From Candidatus Glassiibacteriota bacterium (GTDB lineage: Bacteria; Gemmatimonadota; Glassbacteria; GWA2-58-10): 16,232 nucleotides of DNA. The notes below the pieces were generated by a model. The model had not been told where the DNA came from. It saw nothing but the letters and a program-made list of their open reading frames with translations, and did no database searches. Made by a program: the position numbers and the translations under genes. The stretch is from assembly GCA_016934095.1 (NCBI GenBank), contig JAFGTO010000450.1, positions 1 through 16,232 on the forward strand. The letters are read 5' to 3'. Shown piece by piece: positions 1 through 7,056 of the stretch; the first letter of the stretch is position 1, and each line of letters begins with the position of its first letter.

Positions 1-1
1 G

Positions 2-211
2 GAGTCGAGATATTTCGAGAAGCTCTACAGCGCCCGGTCGATCCGCGCCCTGGCCGCCTCTGCAGGGTTCGGCCCGGTCAGGGTCTACCGCGGGCTGAAA
101 AGGATCTGCAAGGAAGAGGACCTGGGGTTCATGTCGAGCCGCATGCTGGTTACCGCGTACAAGGCCAGGCGGACCCGGCCCGGGGCCGGCGTGCGGTTTT
201 CAGCAAAATAG
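2..211 (+). CDS. C-terminal end of a probable SAM-dependent methyltransferase (partial)
   Basis: An open frame enters from the left edge and ends at TAG 209-211, giving 69 residues that begin ESRYFEKLYSARSIRALAAS and continue AGFGPVRVYRG. The pattern of an aromatic residue, a 'SxRSIRxLxxxAGF' helix and a following beta strand, then a final 'MLVTAYKARR', resembles the last helix and strands of class I methyltransferases (in that family roughly 'f.f.prsl..ll..aGF..v......lvvvarK'). The SAM-binding part lies outside the window, so this is a family-style guess from the tail alone. The frame has the GC-rich codon use of its neighbours. Only 25 bases separate it from the next gene, so the two may be cotranscribed. 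Confidence 0.45.
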   Translation, partial: ESRYFEKLYSARSIRALAASAGFGPVRVYRGLKRICKEEDLGFMSSRMLVTAYKARRTRPGAGVRFSAK

Positions 212-222
212 ACCCTCTATCA

Positions 223-228
223 GGGAGG
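223..228 (+). promoter_or_regulatory. Ribosome binding site deciding the start at 237
   Basis: GGGAGG lies 8 bases before ATG 237. It supports the longer form of the carbon-nitrogen hydrolase, which carries a hydrophobic N-terminus, over the internal ATG at 330, which has only a weak AAGG upstream. Confidence 0.65.
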
Positions 229-236
229 TTCGAGTA

Positions 237-1103
237 ATGATCCGTCTGCCGGTGAAGGTGAAATCTATTTTCGCTCTCGGGTTGCTGTCGGCATTCTCCG
301 GGTTTTTTTTCAGCGCAAGGGTGTACTCCATGGATAAGCTCAAGATAGCCCTGGCCCAGGTCAGGTGCGTGGATTCGGACCTGGAGGGCAATTTCGCCAG
401 GATCGAGCAGATGACCGCCCGGGCCGTGTCGCAGGGGGCCGTAATGGTACTTTTCCCCGAGACCGTGGACCTGGGCTGGGTCAATCCGGAGGCCTACAGC
501 CTGGCCGGGCCGGTACCCGGGCCTTTCTCCCGCAGGCTGTCGGAGCTGGCAAAGCGGCATGCAATCTGGCTCGGCATCGGCCTGTGCGAGAAGCAGGGCG
601 ACAAGCTCTACGACACTGCGGTATTGATCGACCCGCAGGGGGAAATCGTGCTGAAACACCGCAAGATAAACCTGTTGTCCTGGCTGATGGACCCGCCGTA
701 TACCCCGGGCAGGGCCGCCGATATCAAGGCGGTGGACACGCCGCTGGGCAGGGTGGGTATCCTGATCTGCGCGGACAGTTTCGAGCCGGAGCTCCTCGAA
801 GCCATGGCCCTGCAGCGGCCCGGCCTGGTATACATTCCTTACGGCTGGGCCTACCAGCGGGAAGGCTGGCCGGAGCACGGCTTCCAGTTGGTAAAGACAG
901 TCCAGCAGGCGGCCAGGGCTATAGGCGCCCCGGTGCTCGGGCCGAACCTGGTGGGGGAGATCACCCACGGCGAGTGGAAGGGACGCACTTTCGAGGGCCT
1001 GAGCACTGCGGCGGATGCTGCCGGGATGTCGCTGGTCCAGGGCAGGTGGAACCGCGAGGATCTTGTCATGGTCGAAATCGAACCCGTCTGTCCCGCCCGC
1101 TGA
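237..1103 (+). CDS. Carbon-nitrogen hydrolase (nitrilase superfamily), probably exported or membrane-anchored
   Basis: The 288-residue protein is a nitrilase-superfamily enzyme, a family that cleaves non-peptide C-N bonds in amides, nitriles or carbamoyl compounds. The Glu-Lys-Cys triad is visible: E75 in LFPETVDLG, K143 in LKHRKINLL and C178 in ILICADSFEPE. The domain starts near residue 34 (KLKIALAQVRC) and runs to the C-terminus at normal family length. In front of it is MIRLPVKVKS followed by a hydrophobic stretch (residues 11-26) and SARVYS, which looks like a signal peptide or anchor; most relatives are cytosolic. A good RBS favours the start at 237. If translation began at ATG 330 the enzyme would be cytosolic. 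The substrate cannot be told from sequence. The next gene starts 34 bases downstream, so an operon is likely. Confidence 0.88.
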   Translation: MIRLPVKVKSIFALGLLSAFSGFFFSARVYSMDKLKIALAQVRCVDSDLEGNFARIEQMTARAVSQGAVMVLFPETVDLGWVNPEAYSLAGPVPGPFSRRLSELAKRHAIWLGIGLCEKQGDKLYDTAVLIDPQGEIVLKHRKINLLSWLMDPPYTPGRAADIKAVDTPLGRVGILICADSFEPELLEAMALQRPGLVYIPYGWAYQREGWPEHGFQLVKTVQQAARAIGAPVLGPNLVGEITHGEWKGRTFEGLSTAADAAGMSLVQGRWNREDLVMVEIEPVCPAR

Positions 1104-1137
1104 AGAAGATAATACCCTAACTTTACCTTGGCTGCCG

Positions 1138-2625
1138 ATGAACCACTTCCAGCTTACCCGCCTGCTCGAGGAAATCACCCCCCGGATACTCGGGGGTTTC
1201 GTGCGCAAGATTTACCGGCCCGAGAGGTTCTGCCTGCAGGTGAGCATCTATGCCGGCGGGGCCGGCCAGTGGCTCACGGTGCGCACCGGGCCAGGGCTGG
1301 GCTGCCTCTACCTCGGCGCCGAAAGGGTCTCGCCGGGCTGGGAGGGAGCGGATGATTTCCACCTCAAGCTGCGCAGCGCGCTCAGCGGGCTTTGCCTGAC
1401 GGCAATCAACCAGGAAAAGCACGAGAGAATTGTCAGGCTGGTTTTCTCCCCGGCCGCAGGCGGCCCGGACACGGTGTACAACTTTGTGCTCGAGCTTTTC
1501 CCGGTCGCCGGTAACTGCTTTCTGCTCGACTCCGCGGACAAGGTCCTCTACGTGATGCACGCGGCCGCGGCCCGGGGCAGGAAGAACCGCCCGGGTTCAG
1601 TCTACCATCCCCCGCGGCCTGTGGAGCGGCCTTTGAGGGAGGATGCGGAAGACCCCCTGCTGAAGCTGGTGGAAGACCTCTCTGCGCCGGACTACAATGC
1701 CGCCGCGGCCCTGCACTGCGAGGACCTGGCACGCTCGCAGAGGCTCGAGGCGGAGCGGTCGCGCCTCAGGCGTATGGTGGCCGACGAGCGCAGGAAACTC
1801 CAAAGGGCGGCGGCCCATCAGCAGAGGACCCTCGACGAGGCCGGGCGCGCCGAATGGTACCGCGAGTGCGGCGAGATTCTCGGCGCCAATTTCCGCAGCC
1901 TCAGGCGCGGCCTGGAAAAAATCCGCCTGCCCGACCTTTTCGCCCCGGACAGCCTGACCCTGCGGGAAATCCCCCTGGACCCGGCGCTGGCCCCGGACCG
2001 GAACCTGGAGAGGTATTTCAGGAAATACAAAAAACTCAAAAGCGGGGCGGAATTCGCCGCGGCCCGCCTGGAAGAGTCCGGCAGGAGGCTGGCGCGCCTG
2101 GATGAGCTGGACAGGGCCCTGGCCGGCGCCTCGACCCTGAGCGAGCTGCAGGGCCCGGCCGCAGCATTGGCCGGGAGCCCTTCCGCAGCCGGGCAACCGT
2201 CCGGAAAGGAGTCGGCAGGAAAGCGGCTGCCCTACCGCAGGTTTACCTCCGCGGACGGCAGCGAGATCCTGGTAGGCAGGGGCGGGAAAGACAACGATGA
2301 GCTTACTTTCCGGGTGGCTCGCGGCAGGGACCTCTGGCTGCATGTCTCCGGGACCGCGGGCGCCCACGTGGTACTGACCTGCCGGCAGGAAGGAGACTTT
2401 TCCGAGCAGGCCCTGCTGGATGCCGCCCACCTGGCGGTGTTTTACAGCGGCCTGAAAAAAGAGGCTTCCGCGGACGTGGACTACACCTACCGCAAGTACC
2501 TGAAACGTCCCGCAGGCGAGGCCCCCGGCAAGGCGATCATGGCTCAGCGCAAGACGATCCACCTGCGTATCGAGCAGCAGCGGCTGCAGCGCCTGTTGGG
2601 AAAGGACCTGCCGGGCACCGGCTGA
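1138..2625 (+). CDS. rqcH: NFACT-family protein, RqcH-like ribosome quality control factor
   Basis: The family (RqcH/Rqc2/FbpA) binds the obstructed large ribosomal subunit and, in bacteria, recruits tRNA-Ala to add C-terminal alanine tails. The 495-residue protein has an NFACT-N region (residues 1 to about 140, with FVRKIYRPERFCLQVSIY). A charged helical or coiled-coil middle follows (about 195-330, rich in E, R, K and L). The C-terminal NFACT-R domain (about 365-480) has the hallmark EILVGRGGKDNDELTFRVA, GRDLWLHVSGTAGAHVVL and VDYTYRKYLKRP. At the position of the RqcH Asp-Arg pair (D97/R98 in B. subtilis) it has E96-R97 (KHERIVRL). It is shorter than the usual length of about 570 residues. 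ATG 1138 is chosen because it gives the family-typical N-terminus; no strong Shine-Dalgarno precedes it, and translation may be coupled to the gene ending at 1103. Confidence 0.88.
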   Translation: MNHFQLTRLLEEITPRILGGFVRKIYRPERFCLQVSIYAGGAGQWLTVRTGPGLGCLYLGAERVSPGWEGADDFHLKLRSALSGLCLTAINQEKHERIVRLVFSPAAGGPDTVYNFVLELFPVAGNCFLLDSADKVLYVMHAAAARGRKNRPGSVYHPPRPVERPLREDAEDPLLKLVEDLSAPDYNAAAALHCEDLARSQRLEAERSRLRRMVADERRKLQRAAAHQQRTLDEAGRAEWYRECGEILGANFRSLRRGLEKIRLPDLFAPDSLTLREIPLDPALAPDRNLERYFRKYKKLKSGAEFAAARLEESGRRLARLDELDRALAGASTLSELQGPAAALAGSPSAAGQPSGKESAGKRLPYRRFTSADGSEILVGRGGKDNDELTFRVARGRDLWLHVSGTAGAHVVLTCRQEGDFSEQALLDAAHLAVFYSGLKKEASADVDYTYRKYLKRPAGEAPGKAIMAQRKTIHLRIEQQRLQRLLGKDLPGTG

Positions 2626-2648
2626 AAAGGCGGCTCCCGGGTATTTCG

Positions 2649-2672
2649 TTAATTCTACCACCGGAGAATTGA
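2649..2672 (+). promoter_or_regulatory. Hairpin overlapping the ribosome binding site of the purine permease
   Basis: AATTCT (2651-2656) and AGAATT (2665-2670) are perfect inverted repeats around an 8-base loop. A T-A pair and a G-U pair outside could extend the stem to 8 pairs. The Shine-Dalgarno GGAG (2663-2666) sits at the loop/3'-stem boundary, 9 bases before ATG 2676, so folding would partly hide it. Regulation by this hairpin is inference. Confidence 0.4.
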
Positions 2673-2675
2673 GCT

Positions 2676-4079
2676 ATGCTGGAACGATGGTTCGGGCTGC
2701 GCGCACACGGCACCAGGGTTTCCACTGAGCTGGTGGCCGGGCTTACCACCTTCATGACCATGTCTTACATCATTATCGTGCAGCCGGCGATCCTTTCCTC
2801 CGCCGGGATGGATTTCGGCGCGGTGATGATGGCCACCTGCATCTCGGCCGCGGTGAGCACGCTGATCATGGGTTTCTGGGCCAATTACCCGGTGGCCCTG
2901 GCCCCGGCCATGGGGGAGAACGTCTTTTTCGCCTATACCATCGTGCTCGGCATGGGAGTATCCTGGCAGAACGCCCTGGGCATGGTCCTGCTGAGCGGGG
3001 TGCTGTTCATCTTCCTGAGCATTTTCCGGGTGCGCGAGCTGGTGCTGGATGCGGTGCCGCTCGAGCTGCGCCGGGCTATCGCCGCAGGCATCGGTGCCTT
3101 CATCCTGGTCCTCGGCCTGGAGCATGCGGGCGTGCTGGCCCGCCGCCACGAGGTCTGGCAGCGGCTGTTCTCCGCGGATAACGCCTGGCAGGCCATGGCC
3201 CGCGGCGAGCTTTCGTTCTTTGCGGACCTGGCCCGGGTCTACAGCCCCGGCTCCTGCTGGGGACATGTTCAATTAGTGGCGGGGGTGGGGCTGGCAGTAA
3301 TGGTGCTGCTGATGTGGAAAAAGCGGCGGGCTGCCTTGCTCACCGGCATGGTGGCCGCGGCAGGCATGGCCCTGGTCCTGGGGATGGTAAAATGGCAGGG
3401 ATTGGCCTCCGCCCCGCCGGACATCGGCCCGACTGTCTGGAAGTTCGACCTGCACGGCCTCTTCACCTGGAAGCTCTTCCCCCTGGTGCTGATATTCCTC
3501 TTCATGGACCTTTTCGACACTATAGGCACCTTGATCGGAGTGTCGGAACAGGCCGGCCTTACCGGGCCGGACGGACGCCTGCCCCGCGCGCGCAGGGCCC
3601 TGCTGGCCGATGCGGTGGGCACCACGGTGGGTGCGGCCCTGGGGACCAGCACGGTGACCAGTTATATCGAGAGCGCCGCCGGGGTGCAGGAGGGCGGACG
3701 CACCGGCCTGACCGCGGTGGTCTGCGCGCTCGGCTTCCTGGCGGCGATCTTCTTCTCCCCGCTGGTCAGGATGATCGGCAGCGGTGTGCCGGCCGACGGG
3801 GGGGCGACCCTTTACCCGATCACCGCCGGCGCCCTGATGGTGGTGGGCGTGCTGATGCTGAAAAGCCTGAGGGGGATGCCCTGGAAAAGATGGGACACCA
3901 GCGTGCCGGCGGCCCTGATCGTGATCGGGATCCCGCTGAGCTACAGCATTGCGGACGGGCTGGCTTTCGGCTTTATCAGCCTGCCCGCGCTCAAGCTGCT
4001 GGCCGGACGGGGCAGGGAAGTGAGCTGGCTGATCTACCTGCTGGGGGCGGTTTTCCTTTTACGCTACATCTTCCTCTGA
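2676..4079 (+). CDS. NCS2-family (AzgA-type) purine nucleobase permease
   Basis: This 467-residue polytopic membrane protein belongs to the AzgA/PbuG branch of NCS2, whose members import adenine, guanine, hypoxanthine or xanthine by proton symport across the inner membrane. The N-terminal block (STELVAGLTTFMTMSYIIIV, residues 16-35) and the TM3 motif at residues 75-86 (ALAPAMGENVFF) match the family, as does the second half-site with LFMDLFDTIGTLIGV, LADAVGTTVGAALGTSTV and TSYIESAAGVQEGGRTGL. Length and roughly 12-14 hydrophobic segments are normal. Most AzgA members read APGMGLNAFF, so A78, E81 and V83 mark a divergent subgroup. GGAG lies 9 bases before the ATG. It follows the RqcH-like gene by 50 bases. 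Exact nucleobase preference is unknown. Confidence 0.92.
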   Translation: MLERWFGLRAHGTRVSTELVAGLTTFMTMSYIIIVQPAILSSAGMDFGAVMMATCISAAVSTLIMGFWANYPVALAPAMGENVFFAYTIVLGMGVSWQNALGMVLLSGVLFIFLSIFRVRELVLDAVPLELRRAIAAGIGAFILVLGLEHAGVLARRHEVWQRLFSADNAWQAMARGELSFFADLARVYSPGSCWGHVQLVAGVGLAVMVLLMWKKRRAALLTGMVAAAGMALVLGMVKWQGLASAPPDIGPTVWKFDLHGLFTWKLFPLVLIFLFMDLFDTIGTLIGVSEQAGLTGPDGRLPRARRALLADAVGTTVGAALGTSTVTSYIESAAGVQEGGRTGLTAVVCALGFLAAIFFSPLVRMIGSGVPADGGATLYPITAGALMVVGVLMLKSLRGMPWKRWDTSVPAALIVIGIPLSYSIADGLAFGFISLPALKLLAGRGREVSWLIYLLGAVFLLRYIFL

Positions 4080-4104
4080 AATCCAGTTGAACAGGCTGCA
4101 CATT

Positions 4105-4132
4105 GTCCGGGATCGACGGCTGACGGACTTTT
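4105..4132 (+). terminator. Weak candidate terminator after the purine permease
   Basis: GTCCG (4105-4109) and CGGAC (4124-4128) can pair around a 14-base loop and are followed by TTTT (4129-4132). The stem is only five pairs and the T run is short, so it may only attenuate or may be chance. Confidence 0.25.
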
Positions 4133-4135
4133 AAC

Positions 4136-4149
4136 GGGAGTGTCCGCTG
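4136..4149 (+). promoter_or_regulatory. Shine-Dalgarno sequence before a possible CTG start of the subtilase
   Basis: GGGAG (4136-4140) is followed after 6 bases by CTG (4147), in frame with the protease. The in-frame stop TAA at 4132-4134 rules out anything further upstream, and no Shine-Dalgarno precedes ATG 4192. Starting at CTG would add 15 residues (NELAEKVSKSLWAF after the initiator) and give a normal charged n-region for the signal peptide. Confidence 0.4.
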
Positions 4150-4191
4150 AACGAGCTGGCCGAAAAAGTCTCAAAGTCCTTATGGGCCTTC

Positions 4192-6777
4192 ATGCTGCTT
4201 GGGTGCCTGGTGCCGGGCCTTGCCCGGGCGCAGAGCGCCGGCACAGGCTGGGAGCCCAAGGCGGACCGCACCCTGCGCGATGCCTGGCATAAGGAGCAGG
4301 CCGCTGGTGCCGGCCTCTCCGCGGCGGCGCGGAAAACGGCGCGGCGCAAGGTGTTCCTGCACCTTTCCGGAGACAGCGGGGCCGGCCTTCCGCCGGGAGT
4401 CCGCCTGCTCAGCCGCCGGGGCGGGCTGGCCACTGCGGAGATCAGGCTGGACCTGCTGCCCGCAGTCGCCGCCAGCCCTGCGGTCATTTTCATCCGGGCC
4501 GGGCGGATGCTGCAGCCCTGCGATGACTTCGGAGTGCTTTCGGTACGGGCCAGGCGCGTGCCCCTCAAGCTGGGGATCACCGGCCGGGGCGTGCTGATCG
4601 GGGTCCTGGACAGCGGGATCGACTGGCGGCACCCGGACTTCCGAAATAGCGACGGCTCCACCCGCATCGAGGCTATCCTGGACCTGAGCTTCTCGGCCGC
4701 GGAGCTGGCTGAGGTGTCGGAAGAGTTCAGGGGGCCTTACCAGGGTGTGCTGATCACCCGCAGCCGGATCGACCAGGCCCTGGCCGAGGGCACCGACCTG
4801 CCGCACCGGGACTACATGAGCCACGGGACCCACTGCGCCGGGACCGCCGCGGCCACCGCGGGTATCTCGCGGTTCGGGGCCTACGGGGGGGTGGCGCCCG
4901 AGGCAGATATCATTGCGGTCAAGGTGAGCCCGACCCAGCGGGACTCGGTTTTCAGCGACATCTCCATCCTGCACGGCCTCGAGTTTATCGACTCGCTGGC
5001 CGCGATCCTGGGGCTTCCCTACGTGGTGAACATGAGTTTCGGCGGCTCGCTGGGGCCTCATGACGGTTCGACCGGGTGGGACAGGTATATCGCCGAATTC
5101 GCCCGGCCCGGGCCAGCGGGAAGGGCGCTGGTGGTGGCCGCAGGCAACGAGCGCAACAGGCAGGCCCACGCCCGGGGTGATTTCGGCGCCGGAACCGGCG
5201 ACAGCGTGGTGCTGGAGCTGCGGGTCAACGGTGTCGGCTCGCACAACGACGAGCTGCGGGTGGAGGTTTGGCTTTCAGAGAATCATCCGGGAGCAGCCCT
5301 GACTTTGGTCTCCCCGGGCGGCGAGCGGTTCGGGCCTTTCGAGGACGGGTACGGCGGCCGGCCGGCCCTGGCCACGGATGAGGGCGTGCTGGTGGTGGAG
5401 AACGCTTTCGGCGGCCCGGACCCGGATGCCGGGGACCGCCTGATAGCCGTGGAATTCTACGACAGCCAGGCCTGGTGGCCGGATTCTGTCGAAAAGAACA
5501 TACGAATCGGGATCGGCCCCTGGAAAATGGTCCTCGCAGCCTCGACCGGCTCTTTCGATGCCTACCTTTACGGCACCCGTGGGCTGCTGGCCCGCTTCGG
5601 CTCGCACGCCACCGAGCTGGGGTCTGTGACCGAGCCGGGGGCCGGCCCGGAAATGATCACCGTGGGCGCCTATGTCTCCCGCACGGACTGGAGCTCGGCA
5701 GAGGAGGGCGTAACCTCGGCCAGGGACCACCTGGGAGGCTCCACACCCGGCGCCCTGGCCTATTTCAGCGGCCTCGGCCCCAACCGCAAGGAGGTGCTCA
5801 AGCCTGAGGTCGTTGCGCCCGGGCGCTGGGTCATGGCAGCCATGAGCGGGTTTGCCTGGCCCCTGGACGAGCACCTCTCGCTCTACGAGAGCCCCATCGG
5901 CGGCAAGCCGCTGCTGATGGTGGCCCCGGACAGCATCCACGGGGTCAGCCAGGGCACGAGCTTCGCCACTCCGCACGTGGCTGGCATCTGCGCGCTGCTG
6001 CTCCAGGCGGACCCGGGCCTGAGCAATGCCCGGGTGAAAGAGATCCTCACCGCCACCGCCACCGGCGACAGCCTGGTCTCAAGCCTGCCGGACAACTACT
6101 GGGGCTACGGCCGGGCCAATGCGATCGGTGCGGTGCGCAGCGCCCTGGGTATCACTGCGGACTCGGTAGTGCTGGCCTGCAGCCTGGGCAGCCGGGACAC
6201 CCTGCCTGCGGACAGCCTGGTTTTCAGCGTGGCCGCCGATTTCACGGCCAGCGCCCAGGTCCTGCGCTCAATCGCTTTCCAGGTGCTCTGGCCAGCGGAA
6301 TACCTTTGCCTGCAGGGGCTGCCCGGCACCCTTGCAGCTGGCGGGGAACTGGTCCTCTCGATCGATACCACTGGGCTGAAAGATGGGAAGCTCGGGGTGC
6401 GGGGCTGCTCCGGGGCGGGCCTGGCAGCCAGGGACACCCTGCTCAGGCTGGTGCTCAAGCCGCGGCTGGCTCTGCCTGCGGACAGTGTCTCTGTGGCCCT
6501 GGACCTGGAAGGGTTGAGCGGCGACCTGGAGCCTGAGGGGCTGGAGGGGTCGGCGCTGGTCTACCAGGCGGGCTCCACCGGCCTGGCCCCGGCGCCCTGC
6601 CTGGGCCGCGGGGATGTAGACGGCAGCGGGAGGGTGGATATTTTCGACTTGCTGGCCCTGCTGCGCCTGCTGGCCGTGCCCGGCACCCTGCCGCCTGCCT
6701 GCGCGGACCTCAACGCAGACTGCCGGCTCGACATCTTCGACCTGCTCGAGCTGCTCCAGGTGCTGAGCCGGGACTGA
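4192..6777 (+). CDS. Secreted S8 subtilisin-like serine protease with C-terminal dockerin domain
   Basis: An 861-residue exported endopeptidase of family S8. A hydrophobic leader ending at ARA-QS (residues 11-15) is the likely signal peptidase I site. Residues about 20-120 look like a propeptide. The catalytic domain carries D140 (VLIGVLDSGID), H211 (YMSHGTHCAGT), the oxyanion Asn N319 (VVAAGNE) and S590 (SQGTSFATPHVAG). About 150 beta-rich residues (330-480) are inserted between N319 and the serine region, somewhat like the insert of CspA-type subtilases. Residues 657-790 are beta-rich and may be cohesin-like, which is a weak call. Residues 807-858 are a type I dockerin with two calcium-loop repeats, DVDGSGRVDIFDLLALL and DLNADCRLDIFDLLELL. 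ATG 4192 leaves a very short uncharged signal; a CTG at 4147 with a good RBS is an alternative. Substrate unknown; activity is predicted intact. Confidence 0.93.
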   Translation: MLLGCLVPGLARAQSAGTGWEPKADRTLRDAWHKEQAAGAGLSAAARKTARRKVFLHLSGDSGAGLPPGVRLLSRRGGLATAEIRLDLLPAVAASPAVIFIRAGRMLQPCDDFGVLSVRARRVPLKLGITGRGVLIGVLDSGIDWRHPDFRNSDGSTRIEAILDLSFSAAELAEVSEEFRGPYQGVLITRSRIDQALAEGTDLPHRDYMSHGTHCAGTAAATAGISRFGAYGGVAPEADIIAVKVSPTQRDSVFSDISILHGLEFIDSLAAILGLPYVVNMSFGGSLGPHDGSTGWDRYIAEFARPGPAGRALVVAAGNERNRQAHARGDFGAGTGDSVVLELRVNGVGSHNDELRVEVWLSENHPGAALTLVSPGGERFGPFEDGYGGRPALATDEGVLVVENAFGGPDPDAGDRLIAVEFYDSQAWWPDSVEKNIRIGIGPWKMVLAASTGSFDAYLYGTRGLLARFGSHATELGSVTEPGAGPEMITVGAYVSRTDWSSAEEGVTSARDHLGGSTPGALAYFSGLGPNRKEVLKPEVVAPGRWVMAAMSGFAWPLDEHLSLYESPIGGKPLLMVAPDSIHGVSQGTSFATPHVAGICALLLQADPGLSNARVKEILTATATGDSLVSSLPDNYWGYGRANAIGAVRSALGITADSVVLACSLGSRDTLPADSLVFSVAADFTASAQVLRSIAFQVLWPAEYLCLQGLPGTLAAGGELVLSIDTTGLKDGKLGVRGCSGAGLAARDTLLRLVLKPRLALPADSVSVALDLEGLSGDLEPEGLEGSALVYQAGSTGLAPAPCLGRGDVDGSGRVDIFDLLALLRLLAVPGTLPPACADLNADCRLDIFDLLELLQVLSRD

Positions 6778-6805
6778 TCCCTGCGAACCTGACAAACCTG
6801 ACGTT

Positions 6806-6846
6806 GTTGCGCAAAAGACGGCGCAAGTCTTCGGCTGACGCGCAAC
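6806..6846. repeat. Nested inverted repeat downstream of the protease
   Basis: The outer arms GTTGCGC (6806-6812) and GCGCAAC (6840-6846) match perfectly over 7 bases. The inner arms AAGAC (6815-6819) and GTCTT (6827-6831) form a second small stem. It starts about 30 bases after the protease stop and could fold in the 3' end of its mRNA, but no T tract follows. Confidence 0.4.
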
Positions 6847-6876
6847 GCGGATTCCTCTTTCGCCAAACCCGGTATT

Positions 6877-6906
6877 GGTAGCCCGCGAGCGAGCAGCGAG
6901 GCTACC
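6877..6906. repeat. Inverted repeat GGTAGCC / GGCTACC
   Basis: Perfect 7-base arms at 6877-6883 and 6900-6906 flank a 16-base GC-rich spacer. It is adjacent to the next palindrome, forming a cluster of hairpins. Confidence 0.45.
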
Positions 6907-6922
6907 CAGCCACGGGCACAGC
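6902..6922 (+). repeat. Direct repeat unit, copy 1
   Basis: CTACCCAGCCACGGGCACAG (6902-6921) plus C6922 matches 7013-7033 at 18 of 21 positions by eye. The unit leads into the palindrome at 6914-6933. Confidence 0.5.
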
Positions 6923-6950
6923 ACGCTGTGCCCCTACGGTGTGGTAGGGG
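6914..6950. repeat. Palindrome with an overlapping alternative hairpin
   Basis: GGGCACAGC (6914-6922), AC, GCTGTGCCC (6925-6933) is a 9-base perfect inverted repeat. CCCCTAC (6931-6937) and GTAGGGG (6944-6950) form a second 7-base stem that shares CCC 6931-6933 with the first, so in RNA or single-stranded DNA the two hairpins compete for those bases. Confidence 0.55.
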
Positions 6951-7012
6951 GTATCCTTGGTGCCCATGTGCCTAGTGCCCCAATATCTGTAATTCGCATT
7001 AGAGCCATGAGA

Positions 7013-7033
7013 CTACCCAACTACGGGCACGGC
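7013..7033 (+). repeat. Direct repeat unit, copy 2
   Basis: CTACCCAACTACGGGCACGG (7013-7032) plus C7033 is the second copy of the unit at 6902-6922, 111 bases downstream with three mismatches. Unlike copy 1 it does not lead straight into a perfect hairpin. Confidence 0.5.
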
Positions 7034-7056
7034 TGCGGCATTGCATTCTACCGCAG

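Noticed and set aside
150..1208. 352-codon open frame on the minus strand
   Set aside because: It is a shadow of the nitrilase gene, whose E-K-C triad is intact on the plus strand.
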